Below the pieces are notes generated by a model. The model was not told the origin of the DNA and did not search any database. It saw nothing but the letters and a program-made list of their open reading frames with translations. A stretch of DNA of 64,000 bases, from positions 55,299,583 to 55,363,582 of the forward strand of contig OX375875.1 of NCBI GenBank assembly GCA_947359465.1, read 5' to 3'. This stretch comes from Metellina segmentata (taxonomy: Eukaryota; Arthropoda; Arachnida; Araneae; Tetragnathidae). Position 1 is the first letter of the stretch; each line of letters opens with the position of its first letter. Made by a program: the position numbers and the translations under genes. Below, piece after piece: positions 23,986 to 33,048 of this stretch.

Positions 23986-24626
23986 GAAAATATTTTAATT
24001 TACAGAGCACAATTATTCAAAAGTTAAATTGTTCAAAAAAAAATTTTGTTAAATTATTTAATTATAAAACACCTCATTTTCAAATTTCAATATTATAATA
24101 CTTTTTCAAATTTATTAGTATACTAGCAAAATACCCGACCTTACTCGGTTTGAATTGGTTTACTCTTGATTGAAGAGATAATCAAAATATATAATGACTT
24201 ACGTTTTCTGTAGAATAAAAATTTATTTTAACATCTTTCACCATCTTTATATTTTCTACAACTTACTTTGGACACAAATCCTACACATGCATATCCATTC
24301 ATGTAATACATTTCACATACATCGCACAATTGCTGTATGACAAAGCTACAAAATGACGAAAGGTGATACTAAGGTTACTACTATAAAAGACGATTTATAG
24401 GAAGATTTGGAATTCCCTTTCTAAAGTTCTTTTCAAGTTCAACTCAATTAATTAAAGTTACGATTTACGGCGAGTGCTCTCGCACTCATAGTCAACAAAA
24501 CAATATTTCTTTACTTGTGGCACTCTTGCCTCCCGTATGCGACATTGTGAAATTTTTTAAACTTCTACTGTCATTAATACAACGAATTTTTTAATGTTGG
24601 AAAAAGTTCCAGTTTGGATTAATAAA

Positions 24627-25556
24627 CATTATTATTCTTTCAATAACGGCATTATTCTTTAAATAACGGTATTATTATTTAAATAACGGCATTATTCTCT
24701 AAATAACGGCATTATTCTTTAAGGGAACTGAGACGTTCTCGACAACGCAAAACATGAAAATTTGTGGTGTACAAGACCTCCTTATTTTTCAATAAAAAAG
24801 AAATCCCTCAACTAAAAGACTATATTTATTAAAACTACATGCTTCATTCATTATATTACAGTAAAAGTATATTCATTCTATGCATTATTTTTTTAAATAT
24901 GAGGAATCGAATAAGTACTTACAATAAACAGCCTTCTAATACATGGTGATGAATAGGTACGCTTAAAACTTTTTCTACTGCTTGGAAAATCCTAATGCAT
25001 GCTTTAATAATTACACAAATGTATATTGATTGAAGTAAACTAATTTTTATTGCAGTATGTTAAATGTAAAAAGTATTAAAAAAAAGTTGAATCGAAAAAA
25101 TTTGAAATTCTATAAAAAAGGCTGATTTTTCTCATTAAATTGGTGAATAAAAAAAATACTATCAATAAGAAATGAAATAAATTATGTTCATTGGATGAGT
25201 TATTACCATAGAAAGGTTCATAAAAAATTACACCTCTTTAATATGAATAGAATTTTTTACGAGCGTACCTATTCATCACCATGTATTAGAAGGCTGTTTA
25301 TTGTAAGTACTTATTCGATTCCTCATATTTTCAAAAATAATGCAAAGAATGAATATACTTTTACTGTAATATAATGAATGAAGCATGTAGTTTTTATAAA
25401 TATAGTCTTTTAGTTGAGGGATTTCTTTTTTATTGAAAAATAAGGAGGTCTTGTACACCACAAATTTTCATGTTTTGCGTTGTCGAGAACGTCTCAGTTC
25501 CCTTAAATAACGGCATTATTCTTTAAATAACGGCATTATTCTTTCAATAATGGCAT
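24627..25556. repeat. 20-bp minisatellite interrupted by the fold-back element
   Basis: AAATAACGGCATTATTCTTT repeats with a strict 20-bp period from about 24627 to 24722 (four to five units) and resumes for two to three more units at 25503-25556. It was one array before the 780-bp element landed in a TTAA within a unit. Confidence 0.9.
24723..25502. mobile_element. 780-bp fold-back element with 241-bp inverted repeats and TTAA duplication
   Basis: The arms 24723-24963 and 25262-25502 are inverted copies with only a few mismatches, separated by a 298-bp spacer. Outer ends read GGGAACTGAGACGTTCTCGA and its complement. TTAA flanks both ends (24719-24722, 25503-25506) and the interrupted minisatellite continues on both sides, so the insertion boundaries are exact. 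TTAA targeting is typical of piggyBac-type elements, but piggyBac ends usually start CCC, not GGG, so the family is open. There is no coding capacity; the 60-codon frame inside an arm is not a gene. The transcript would form a very long hairpin. Confidence 0.93.
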
Positions 25557-26407
25557 AACTACACTTAAAATTTACTGAAAATTTATACTGACTTACCTAA
25601 CATTTTTAAGTCTAATACTTTGTGGTACTGTTGCGTGTGATGAGAAGGAAAACACATTTATTAAAATAATAAATATTTAAAACAGGAAACAGCAAAGTAA
25701 AACAAAATAAAAGATGCCGCAAAAAATTGTTCTAAAGATATTAATTTGAGATTCAATTTTATCTCTTGATCTCGCACAGTTGCCACAACTTACAACTAAA
25801 AGTGTACAAAATTTAGAAATGTGAAATTAATTCAGAGCGAAAGAACCAGAAAAAATATCACTGCTCGCGCGATCTTGTTCATTCTCGTTTCATTGAAAAA
25901 TATCGTCTGTCCCAAATATTCGGAAATCGTTTTCATTGCGTAAAGAATAAAAATAAGACTCGAAATAAATGAAGTATCAGAGATGAAATTCCATAAAAAA
26001 AAAAAATTTTGAAGAATAATTACTTTTTTAGCAGTACTGGTAAAGCAATCGAAGTAATCGTAATATTCAATAGACATTCCAATTTTTCCAAAACTACCAA
26101 ATTATGGTTGATTTAAGCATACTTACTCAGGTGTTTTAGCATGAAACTCAACTAAATATAACAATAAAGAAATGTTTAATATTGCGTTCACTAAACTAAT
26201 AGATAATGTATAAAATAAAATACAATGCAATCAAATATCTGGAATACAATTTATGTGATGTTTACACAAACACTCAAACACAAAATCGAGCATAGAACAG
26301 AAAGACGGACAGACAGACTTTCGCAACCAATACCACTCACTAAATATAAGTACTCACTGTATGCAAATTTTCATGAAAATATCTTAAACCGCGTGGACGT
26401 GTATAGG

Positions 26408-26443
26408 GCACAACATACAGACAGACAGACGGACAGACAGACA
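26408..26443. repeat. ACAG/ACGG microsatellite
   Basis: ACAGACAGACGGACAGACAG forms a short tetranucleotide run. A related shorter run lies at 26300-26320 (AGACGGACAGACAG). Both lie in the 5' part of the Helitron. Confidence 0.85.
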
Positions 26444-26784
26444 CCAAACGAAAAAAAGGATGATTCGGCATCAGAAGGGTCCAAAACGGATAGAAAACTT
26501 GAAATGGGTCGAAAATATTGAATGTACAAACAAACACTCCATTCTCTTATTTATATAGATTTTACACAAAAACGCAATTTTTTTGTTTCAAACTATAGGA
26601 TTGTATAAACATTTATGGTTATCATAAACTAAAAAATCGTTAAAATTTACCAATTTTTGGTTGGGGTTTCAGAGAGAAAAGGATATATTTGGCCGTGCAT
26701 CGCCAGTCACAAAAGATACATATTAAGTACTAGACATTTAAATACACAGTGAAAGTTTTATTGCCATAGAAGAGAGAATTACAC

Positions 26785-26882
26785 CCAAGCAGAAATGCAC
26801 TTGAAAGTAATCCAATCTCTACAACTTGTGTGAAGGTTGCTAGTGCAATGAGCATACTCCCTTAACCACGATGGCAGCACCA
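26785..26882 (-). repeat. Possible tRNA-like SINE head remnant
   Basis: On the minus strand GCCATCGTGGTTAAGGGAGT resembles a tRNA D-arm/A box, followed by TGCTCATTGCACTAGCAACC. No convincing B box or SINE body is attached. It may be a very old copy or chance. Confidence 0.25.
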
Positions 26883-27336
26883 ATTTTTGGTTTTAAGAAA
26901 TTTAACTAAATATCTTAATTTCGATTTATGTAGAACACTTCAACACATCAAATCGGCCCCATGCCCCATTTTCAGGTTATTATTTAATATTTTATACCAT
27001 GCAAAAGGCATGAATTCGTTTCTTGAACCATCTTACTTTGAACAAAATTTAAACTATGAACACAGTACAATTTTTTCTACAGTGAATCTTCTAACACACA
27101 TTTTCACCAAACAACTATTTTGTAGATTAACGCCTTTCGTGGGGTGTCAGCATTTTCTAAAGCAATTCTGGAAAAGTTCCAGAGTTCTCCCATTTATACA
27201 AAACGCCTTAGGGGGTTATAACTATGATAGTTAAGGAAAATGCATCCCGAAAAAAAAAATTTAAGTTTTTAACATGTAAAAATATTCTATAAAACACCCT
27301 TTTCTGAACAAGTATTTTTCTGTTATAGGGTAGATA

Positions 27337-27945
27337 CTTTTTATCGCACTGGAGCAACACAATGGAATAATGGCAATGGTTCGAGATCAATCCCGAGGGA
27401 AGAATCCAAAGACACCTACTAATTTTGAACCACGGTTAGATGACGAGGTCAACACCTGAGCTGGAGTCCCACTCTCCAAACGTCCAAATCACGTCAACAT
27501 GATCACATTTGAGGGCAACACAATGGAATAATGGTAATGGTTCGAGATCAATCACGAGGGAAGAATCCAAAGACACCTTCTAATTTTGAACCACGGTTAG
27601 ATGACGAGGTCAACACCTGAGCTGGAGTCCCACTCTCCAAACGTCCAAATCACGTCAACATGATCACATTTGAGAGCAACACAGTGGAATAATGGTAATA
27701 GTTCGAGATCAATCACGAGGGAAGAATCCAAAGACACCTTCTAATTTTGAACCACGGTTAGATGACGAGGTCAACAACTGAGCTGGAGTCCCACTCTCCA
27801 AACGTCCAAATCACGTCAACATGATCACATTTGAGGGCACGACAGATTTAACGTGCACCAGCACCCACGCAGTTGGATTGGGTCTCGAGCTCGTAACCCT
27901 ACGGTTGGTAATCCGCGACACTACAAACTGACCTATGATTAAAAT
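27337..27945 (-). repeat. SINE with its 3' part repeated three times
   Basis: GCAACACAATGGAATAATGG-type units start at 27354, 27515 and 27676, exactly 161 bp apart, each running through CCACGGTTAGATGACGAGG to CAACATGATCACATTTGAG. After the third unit the copy continues into GGCACGACAGATTTAACGTG and a tRNA-like head (minus strand: GGTCAGTTTGTAGTGTCGCG, then GGGTTACGAGCTCGAGACC with a degenerate B box). The head differs from that of the 18-kb and 63-kb copies. Only the first unit keeps the 3' tail. Confidence 0.9.
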
Positions 27946-27948
27946 TCA

Positions 27949-28045
27949 GGTAGGTAGCTAATTAATGTCTCACTGGAGCAACTCAACGGGTTATTGATGA
28001 GGAAAACTCCGAGAGAAAGATCCGAGGATATAAAATAAGGGATAA
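27949..28045 (-). repeat. SINE copy, strongly 5'-truncated
   Basis: AGGTAGGTAGCTAATTAATG is followed by TCTCACTGGAGCAACTCAAC, GGGTTATTGATGA and GAGAGAAAGATCCGAGGAT, matching the SINE 3' end in reverse orientation. It lies just beyond the head of the triplicated copy. Confidence 0.8.
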
Positions 28046-28401
28046 TTAACTACTTTGTTCAGTTATTTTAAAAATACTATTCCCCAAATAGGGTTTGCGC
28101 GAGTTATACTGGTATGCAAAAATTACGAAAAATTGAGTAAATAGTGATTTATTTATGAAATGTCAATTTGTTAGACTAACTACTTTTACACTAGAAAATC
28201 TTCATTGAGGACTGTAAAAGGGACAGAACTAAGAAACGGTGTTTGTAATTTAAAAATCTATATAAGAAATGTACTCGTCTTTATTTTCTAAAAGTTTAAC
28301 TGCATTTTGTACTTGGCAAATTATAGTTTTCAAATTTTCATTTAAAAGAAACAAAAACCCGTTTGCTGTTGATAATTTATTATGTAGTTAAATTTAGATT
28401 A

Positions 28402-28430
28402 ATTTAGACCAAGGATTACCTGGTCTAAAT
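28402..28430. other. Perfect 10-bp hairpin
   Basis: ATTTAGACCA and TGGTCTAAAT are separated by a 9-base loop. No T-run terminator context or known role is seen. It lies just left of the hAT remnant (28480-29670), beyond its C-terminal end. Confidence 0.5.
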
Positions 28431-28479
28431 TTTCATACCATCCCTTTTACATACCATGTGTGTCAATTTTTTTCCCATA

Positions 28480-29670
28480 CGAGTTCAGAATCGCCATACA
28501 ATTCAAGCATATTTTCTTGCATTTATAGAACTGCAGAGAATTCCTCAAATTTGAAAGTCATTTGCAACCTTGTTTTGCTTTTAATAAATTTCATGGATGA
28601 AAAAGCTTGTTCACATCTGTATGTCATTCCGAAACGACGTATTTAGTTTTTTTGAAAATTTTCTTAGCTCAGGGAAATGTTCAAAGGGAATGAATGACAG
28701 AAAGCAAAGGTAATGAATGACAGAAATTAATCATGATGTCAAAAGCCTTTTGATCTGTAAAATTATCATCAAATTTCATTTTTAATAATGAATTTGTTTT
28801 TAAATCAATAAGTTCCATTAGAATGTAATTAGGCATCTTCATTACGTTTTGTTCACTTTTTTCCACACAGTACCTCTGGGTGTAATGCAGTGATATTTTA
28901 GTACAGGATGGTTTAAAGTTTTTCAAGCAAAGTTGTATTGCCATTGACTTAACCTCTCATTGACGGAGTTCCTTCAGTACACTCACTGATTTCATTTATT
29001 ATAATCTAGTTATTATAATCTAGTTTTAGATTTATTTTCTAGGCAGGATTTTACTTTGTCAAATATGTCTGATCCTCTTTTTTTTACCATGTAATGACTC
29101 CAGACTGGCAAATTCTTCAAAGACAGTAAAATTATCATCAATTCCTCTTATAAAACTGCTTAACTGGGCTACTTTACAAATGTCCGTTGATTCATCTAAA
29201 GCTAGAGAACAGAAAGTACAAGAATAGACAAGTTCTTCCAGTTGCTGAATTATATTCTGAGAGAGTTCCTCGATACGTCTCGTAACTGTGTGCCTCAATA
29301 TAGCAATTTCGTCTGCTTTCTTTTCAATACCTTTATTACCAAGATAGCATACAATATTTAGAGACAAGGCTTAACAATTTCTTCTCTGTCAGAACAATGT
29401 TTCTTTTTTTCGCCAATGCTGAAGCCATTTCTTAGAACTCTTCTGTCATCGATAAGACTTCACAACCTACTTTAGCAAAAAATATTTTGTCTTCTAATTT
29501 CTTCCTTTTCCTTGTAGTCACATATTCTTTTCGTAACTCAGACCCAAGAACGAGCAGTTTATTTTTTCCTTCTATGTTTGTCTGATGCTGCGTTTTATGG
29601 TGTCTATTAGGATTATGTCTCCTTTTATGTGAAAGAGTACTTTCGCAAATAATACAAACGGTTTTCCTGA
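28480..29670 (-). pseudogene. hAT-family transposase remnant (GTF2IRD2/ZBED-like group)
   Basis: Reading leftward: a BED-type zinc finger (KTVCIICESTLSHKRRHNPN, then HHKTQH: C-x2-C ... H), a basic linker, TRRIEELSQNIIQQLEELV, the conserved CSLALDESTDICKVAQLSSF with IRGIDDNF, then a large internal deletion near 28960-29050. Next come PNYILMELIDLKTNSLLKMK and the C-terminal dimerisation motif CEQAFSSMKFIKSKTRL in another frame. Full members run to about 600 residues; here at least three frameshifts or stops and the deletion leave a wreck. A duplicated TAGATTATAATA sits at the deletion. The family is known as cut-and-paste transposases with an RNase H-like fold. The plus-strand ORFs here are shadows. 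Confidence 0.85.
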
Positions 29671-30129
29671 TTCTATAAACAATAACTCATTTTCTCACTG
29701 TTTATTGAATTCACGCTTACTGTCACTTTCTGCGCTTCTTTTGCTCAGTTTCTTTTGCACTGTGATGGGTAACAAGAATGTAAAAAAATTTTCTGAAAGT
29801 CTAAATGCTGAAAAAGAACAAACAGATCACAAGTACGTACGTTGTATTATTCAGAATATCAATAGTAAACTGTCAAAAAATTGCGACGAACCGATGAGTT
29901 AGAAGACTGAATAAAATGATCTGCGAGCAATCTGATGTTGAAAATATGAAGATTGATTCTGTTATGGCGCCCACTTCAAAAGAATACGTTGTCACAAGGA
30001 AAACTTTCCCCCTTATTATCATATAATGCGCCATGTTTGGCTCATATGCAACAGATTGGCCACAACGGATTTAGACAAATAGTTAAGTTAAGACAAATTA
30101 TGAAGCGCAATATGCATTCACATTTTTTT

Positions 30130-30432
30130 CATGTGAGGTCATTGGAGGGTTGTGAGTTCTAAACTCACAAGTTTCACAACCAAAGACAGTCGTTCTTGAG
30201 GAATGGGTCAAGTTAAACCTGCTGAGACCTCAAGTGCCTTCACGTTGGTGTGGCTTGAAGGTCTGAAGAGTTGGGTTCCGATTGAAGTATTAACCTCATG
30301 TGTCAACTGACCGTGGTTCAAAATTACGAGACGTTGTTCTTGGATCTTTCCCTTCGAGATTGATCCCAGACTGTCACCAATGGCCCGATATGTTGCTCCA
30401 ATGCGACATAAATTCAACTAACTACCTACCGA
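30130..30432 (+). repeat. SINE copy, near full length
   Basis: A degenerate tRNA-like head (GGTCATTGGAGGGTTGTGAG, TTCTAA) is followed by the body (TGCCTTCACGTTGGTGTGG, TGACCGTGGTTCAAAATTAC, CCCTTCGAGATTGATCCCAG) and the 3' end GTTGCTCCAATGCGACATAA with a CTAACTACCTACC tail. The minus-strand 69-codon frame is a shadow. Confidence 0.8.
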
Positions 30433-31084
30433 TTTGTTTTCCAACTTAATTGTGTTACACTGTATGATGTAATCGAATGAGAAATTAAACATATCAGACA
30501 AAAGATTTCTTTTTTCATATAAATTCACGTATTCTATTACGTAACAAATAATTCCAACAGAAATAATATATTAACTGACAACACTTTAGTTTGGAATTCA
30601 TTAGCAGCACCACCTGCGCAAGTGAAAAGGATAGGTCCGATTTGCAACATCCCTATTGAGAACTTAACCCGCATAATTTATCAGATGATCTACAAAGCAG
30701 AAAATATTTGGAAAATATATTTGCTCAGATTCGCTTGATTAGTTTAAATATTCTTAAAGATGTTAGCATATCGACTAAAATTGGCCGTTAACCTTTTCAC
30801 TAATTTTGGCTTAATGTCAAACGTTTCAATGAGCTGTTAAATGAAATGTTTGAATAATGGACATATTTGACATAAATATGTCTGTCGTCGGTTAAGAGCT
30901 GAAGCTCATTAGATGGAATCTTTCTGGCGATAAATGCTTACTTTCATGATGATGATAAACACATTTACATATGATAATATGACACTGTATTTATGTATAA
31001 ACATTTTGAGTGTAATCTGTGCAAAAGATATATAACGCTTAAAATGCTTATAAAATTTTTATTTTTATAAAATAAAACTAAGAT
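30433..31084. other. AT-rich stretch without recognised genes
   Basis: Nothing is recognised up to the promoter-like region at 31085. Confidence 0.4.
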
Positions 31085-31239
31085 GTTTGACGTACAGGTG
31101 GTTTCGACGAGATTTCTTATCCATCAACATCTGACGAGATACCTCGTCCATCAAGATCTGGTCAGTTTTTAAAATGACGAGTTATCTCTTCGAGATAACC
31201 ACCAGGAGGTATAAATAGTAAAAATTATTTTCAGCTTTC
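31085..31239 (+). promoter_or_regulatory. Promoter with TATA box and repeated palindromic motifs
   Basis: TATAAATA at 31210-31217 begins 30 bases before the A of an arthropod-type initiator TCAGTC (31238-31243). Upstream are three related motifs: GACGAGATTTCTTATC (31106-31121), GACGAGATACCTCGTC (31133-31148, nearly self-complementary) and GACGAGTTATCTCTTC (31176-31191, which overlaps a GTTATCTC-TTC-GAGATAAC hairpin). Between and after them lie CAAGATCTGGTCAGTTTT (31152-31169) and AACCACCAG (31197-31205). The same blocks recur, inverted, at 45100-45380. Dimeric factor binding is inferred from the symmetry; the factor is unknown. Confidence 0.65.
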
Positions 31240-31336
31240 AGTCACTTTTTGTGTCGGCTCTAAGTCGACGATATGTATGGATATTGGGATTTTATGGCGC
31301 AAGGTCCAGAAGCAGACACGCTACGCCAGACGATAG
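31240..31336 (+). CDS. Candidate first exon: 33-base leader and 21 codons
   Basis: Starting at the initiator A (31240), a 33-base leader leads to ATG at 31273-31275 (context ACGATATGT). Twenty-one codons follow, reading MYGYWDFMAQGPEADTLRQT with a final I, plus one base before a GTATGA donor at 31337. TATA, initiator, short leader, GC-richer coding and donor are all in correct order and spacing, which is rare by chance. If not spliced, the frame ends at TAA seven codons later. I do not recognise the peptide and no downstream exon can be assigned; the next 1.4 kb to the right is a Tc1 insertion. A retroelement promoter is the main alternative. Confidence 0.45.
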
Positions 31337-31651
31337 GTATGAATTTAATAAGATAATACAAAATGGTAATATATAATAGTTCCTATATTATAAAAATAAA
31401 AATGCTCGATAAATCTGTAACAAAGTTTAAAAGGTTACATGGAACACTAAGGTTAAAAAATCGTAGAATTTCGTAAACATTATTTTTTATTTTAATATGA
31501 AAATAATTTTTTAAATAAAAAAAAAATTTAATATTCCGATTAAGAATTTGAAAAAATTCTTCATATTCTAATTGTTTCTACATTCCAACAGCATGTTCAG
31601 CTGTATTAACACTCACCTTATAGAATATAAACGCAAATAAAACATTGGAAA

Positions 31652-33048
31652 TACACTCTATAACAAAACAATCGACGCACCAAGAAGGAGTTGTCCGATG
31701 GAGACAAAAATTGGTGGATAGGAAAATTATGTACAGAATAGAAAATGATTAAAATTTCAGAACAATTGAATGATTTATTTCAGAGTTACAGTAACGAGCT
31801 CAATAAGGTGTTGACCCGCCTCTAGCCTGGATGCAAGCTGCCACACGGTGTGGCATAGACCGATAAAGCTCCGGCGGTATTTCTTGCCAAATTTGCTCCA
31901 ATTGTCGGACTACGTCATCAACATTCCCTACCGGATGCAGTCGCCTTCCCATCATATCCCAGACATGCTCGATGGGAGAGAGATCTGGTGATCTGGCTGG
32001 CCAAGGAAGTGTTTGACAAGCTTGAAGACAGTACATGGCAACACGTGCCGTATGTGGTCTGACATTGTCTTGCTGAAAAATAAGCCCAGGGAACTGCGAA
32101 AGGAACGGTAGCAAAATAGGTCTCATAATGTCGTCAACGTACCGCTGTGCAGTAAATGTACCTCTAATGACCACCAAAGGAGTACGGCTATCAAGGGAAA
32201 TGGCACCCCAGACCACAACTCCTTGTTGAGAACCCGTGTGGCGTGCAATAGTGAAAGCAGGATCGGCACGCTGCCCTGGGCGTCTCCAGACCCGTCTTCG
32301 ATGATCGTCAGGACACAGTTGGAAGCGGGATTTGTCGCTAAAGACTATACGTCCCCAGTCAGCATCATTCCAGCCTGATCGAGTCAAGCACCACTGTAAT
32401 CTGGCTCGACAGTGTGCAGGCGTGAGTGGCAGGTGGCGTAACGGTCGGTACGAGTGTAAATTTCGCTCTCTCAGCCGTCTGCGTATGGTCATGGTGGACA
32501 CTCGTGTGTGGGTCGCACGACTGATGGTTGATAGCGATGAATCAGGCGCTGTGACAGCTGATCTGACAATCACTCTGTCCTTGCGATCTGTTGTGGCCCT
32601 ACGTCGACTGCTACCATCATGACGCTGAAATCTGCCACTGTCCACCCACTCTTGCCAGCATCTTCTAATCACCGCATCGCTTCGTCTCACATGACGAGCG
32701 ATTCTCCGATTTGCCCAACCTGGCTCTTTCAATCCAATGATACGACCTCTTTCAAACTCTGAAAGTTGCTCGTAATGAGCTCGAATCCTGCGTCGAGGCA
32801 TTTTTTCAGTCGTTGAAGGGTATCCTAAATCGCAATGCAGCAGAAAATTTTAACAACAGTTCAAGAACAACTCCTTATATACATCTGTTGGATGCGCAGT
32901 TCCGATGCGCTGGAGATCGCACTATTCATTCATTGGACACCAAATTTTAATCATTTGCATATTCGGTCAAAGCATATTTGCATACGAAATTTCAAAACAA
33001 TCGGATGATTCCTTCTTGGTGCGTCGATTTTTTTTGTTATAGAGTGTA
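31652..33048 (-). mobile_element. Tc1-like DNA transposon, full length, with intact transposase (copy 2)
   Basis: Inverted repeats begin CACTCTATAACAAAACAATC at the left and end TTTTTTTGTTATAGAGTG at the right; TA duplications are at 31652-31653 and 33047-33048. At about 1.4 kb it is the normal length for a Tc1 element, and both ends look intact. It lies 315 bp downstream of the candidate first exon at 31240-31336, in what would be its first intron. Same family as 1-117, 20062-21470 and 50310-51152. It is the only copy here that could encode an enzyme. Confidence 0.97.
31800..32801 (-). CDS. Tc1 transposase, complete reading frame, 333 residues
   Basis: This DDE transposase binds the element's inverted repeats and cuts and pastes it at TA. 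Residues 10-60 form the first helix-turn-helix (SEFERGRIIGLKEPGWANRR, RRCWQEWVDSGRF). GSSRRRATTDRKD at 63-75 is the GRPR-like linker. Residues 78-125 form the second DNA-binding part. Catalytic residues are D156 (FSDKSRF), D245 (FQQDNVRPH) and E278 (SPIEHVWD). The D245-E278 gap is 32 residues, confirmed from codon positions, against 34 in classic Tc1. The start ATG at 32799-32801 is the one copy 1 has lost. Oddities: the usual E after D156 is K; a four-residue in-frame loss at QEIPPELY compared with copy 1; GSSR replaces GSGR. The frame is single-exon and intact, but activity is doubtful because of these changes. Plus-strand frames here are shadows. Confidence 0.95.
   Translation of the reverse strand: MPRRRIRAHYEQLSEFERGRIIGLKEPGWANRRIARHVRRSDAVIRRCWQEWVDSGRFQRHDGSSRRRATTDRKDRVIVRSAVTAPDSSLSTISRATHTRVSTMTIRRRLRERNLHSYRPLRHLPLTPAHCRARLQWCLTRSGWNDADWGRIVFSDKSRFQLCPDDHRRRVWRRPGQRADPAFTIARHTGSQQGVVVWGAISLDSRTPLVVIRGTFTAQRYVDDIMRPILLPFLSQFPGLIFQQDNVRPHTARVAMYCLQACQTLPWPARSPDLSPIEHVWDMMGRRLHPVGNVDDVVRQLEQIWQEIPPELYRSMPHRVAACIQARGGSTPY

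Larger units (their letters stand above)
24123..26559 (-). mobile_element. Helitron, non-autonomous (copy A), hosting another element
   Basis: On the minus strand the 5' end is TCTATATAAATAAGAGAATG, continuing GAGTGTTTGTTTGT, preceded by A. The 3' end is an ACCGA-GTAAGG-TCGGGT hairpin, TATTTTG, then CTAG followed by T (24122-24126). Insertion between A and T with no duplication, TC at the 5' end and a hairpin close to CTAG are the diagnostic Helitron features. No Rep or helicase coding is visible. The 5' part (right side here) contains ATGCAAATTTTCATGAAAAT and an (ACAG)n run. The element is enlarged by a 20-bp minisatellite and by a 780-bp fold-back element, both annotated separately. Confidence 0.7.

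Noticed and set aside
26887..27234. 115-codon plus-strand frame as a gene
   Set aside because: No family resemblance, no promoter or splice signals, and AT-rich composition like its flanks.
28458..28646. Plus-strand 62-codon frame
   Set aside because: Shadow of the hAT C-terminal region on the minus strand, which shows the CEQAFSSMK motif.
32332..32622. Plus-strand 96-codon frame
   Set aside because: Antisense shadow of the intact Tc1 transposase at 31800-32801.
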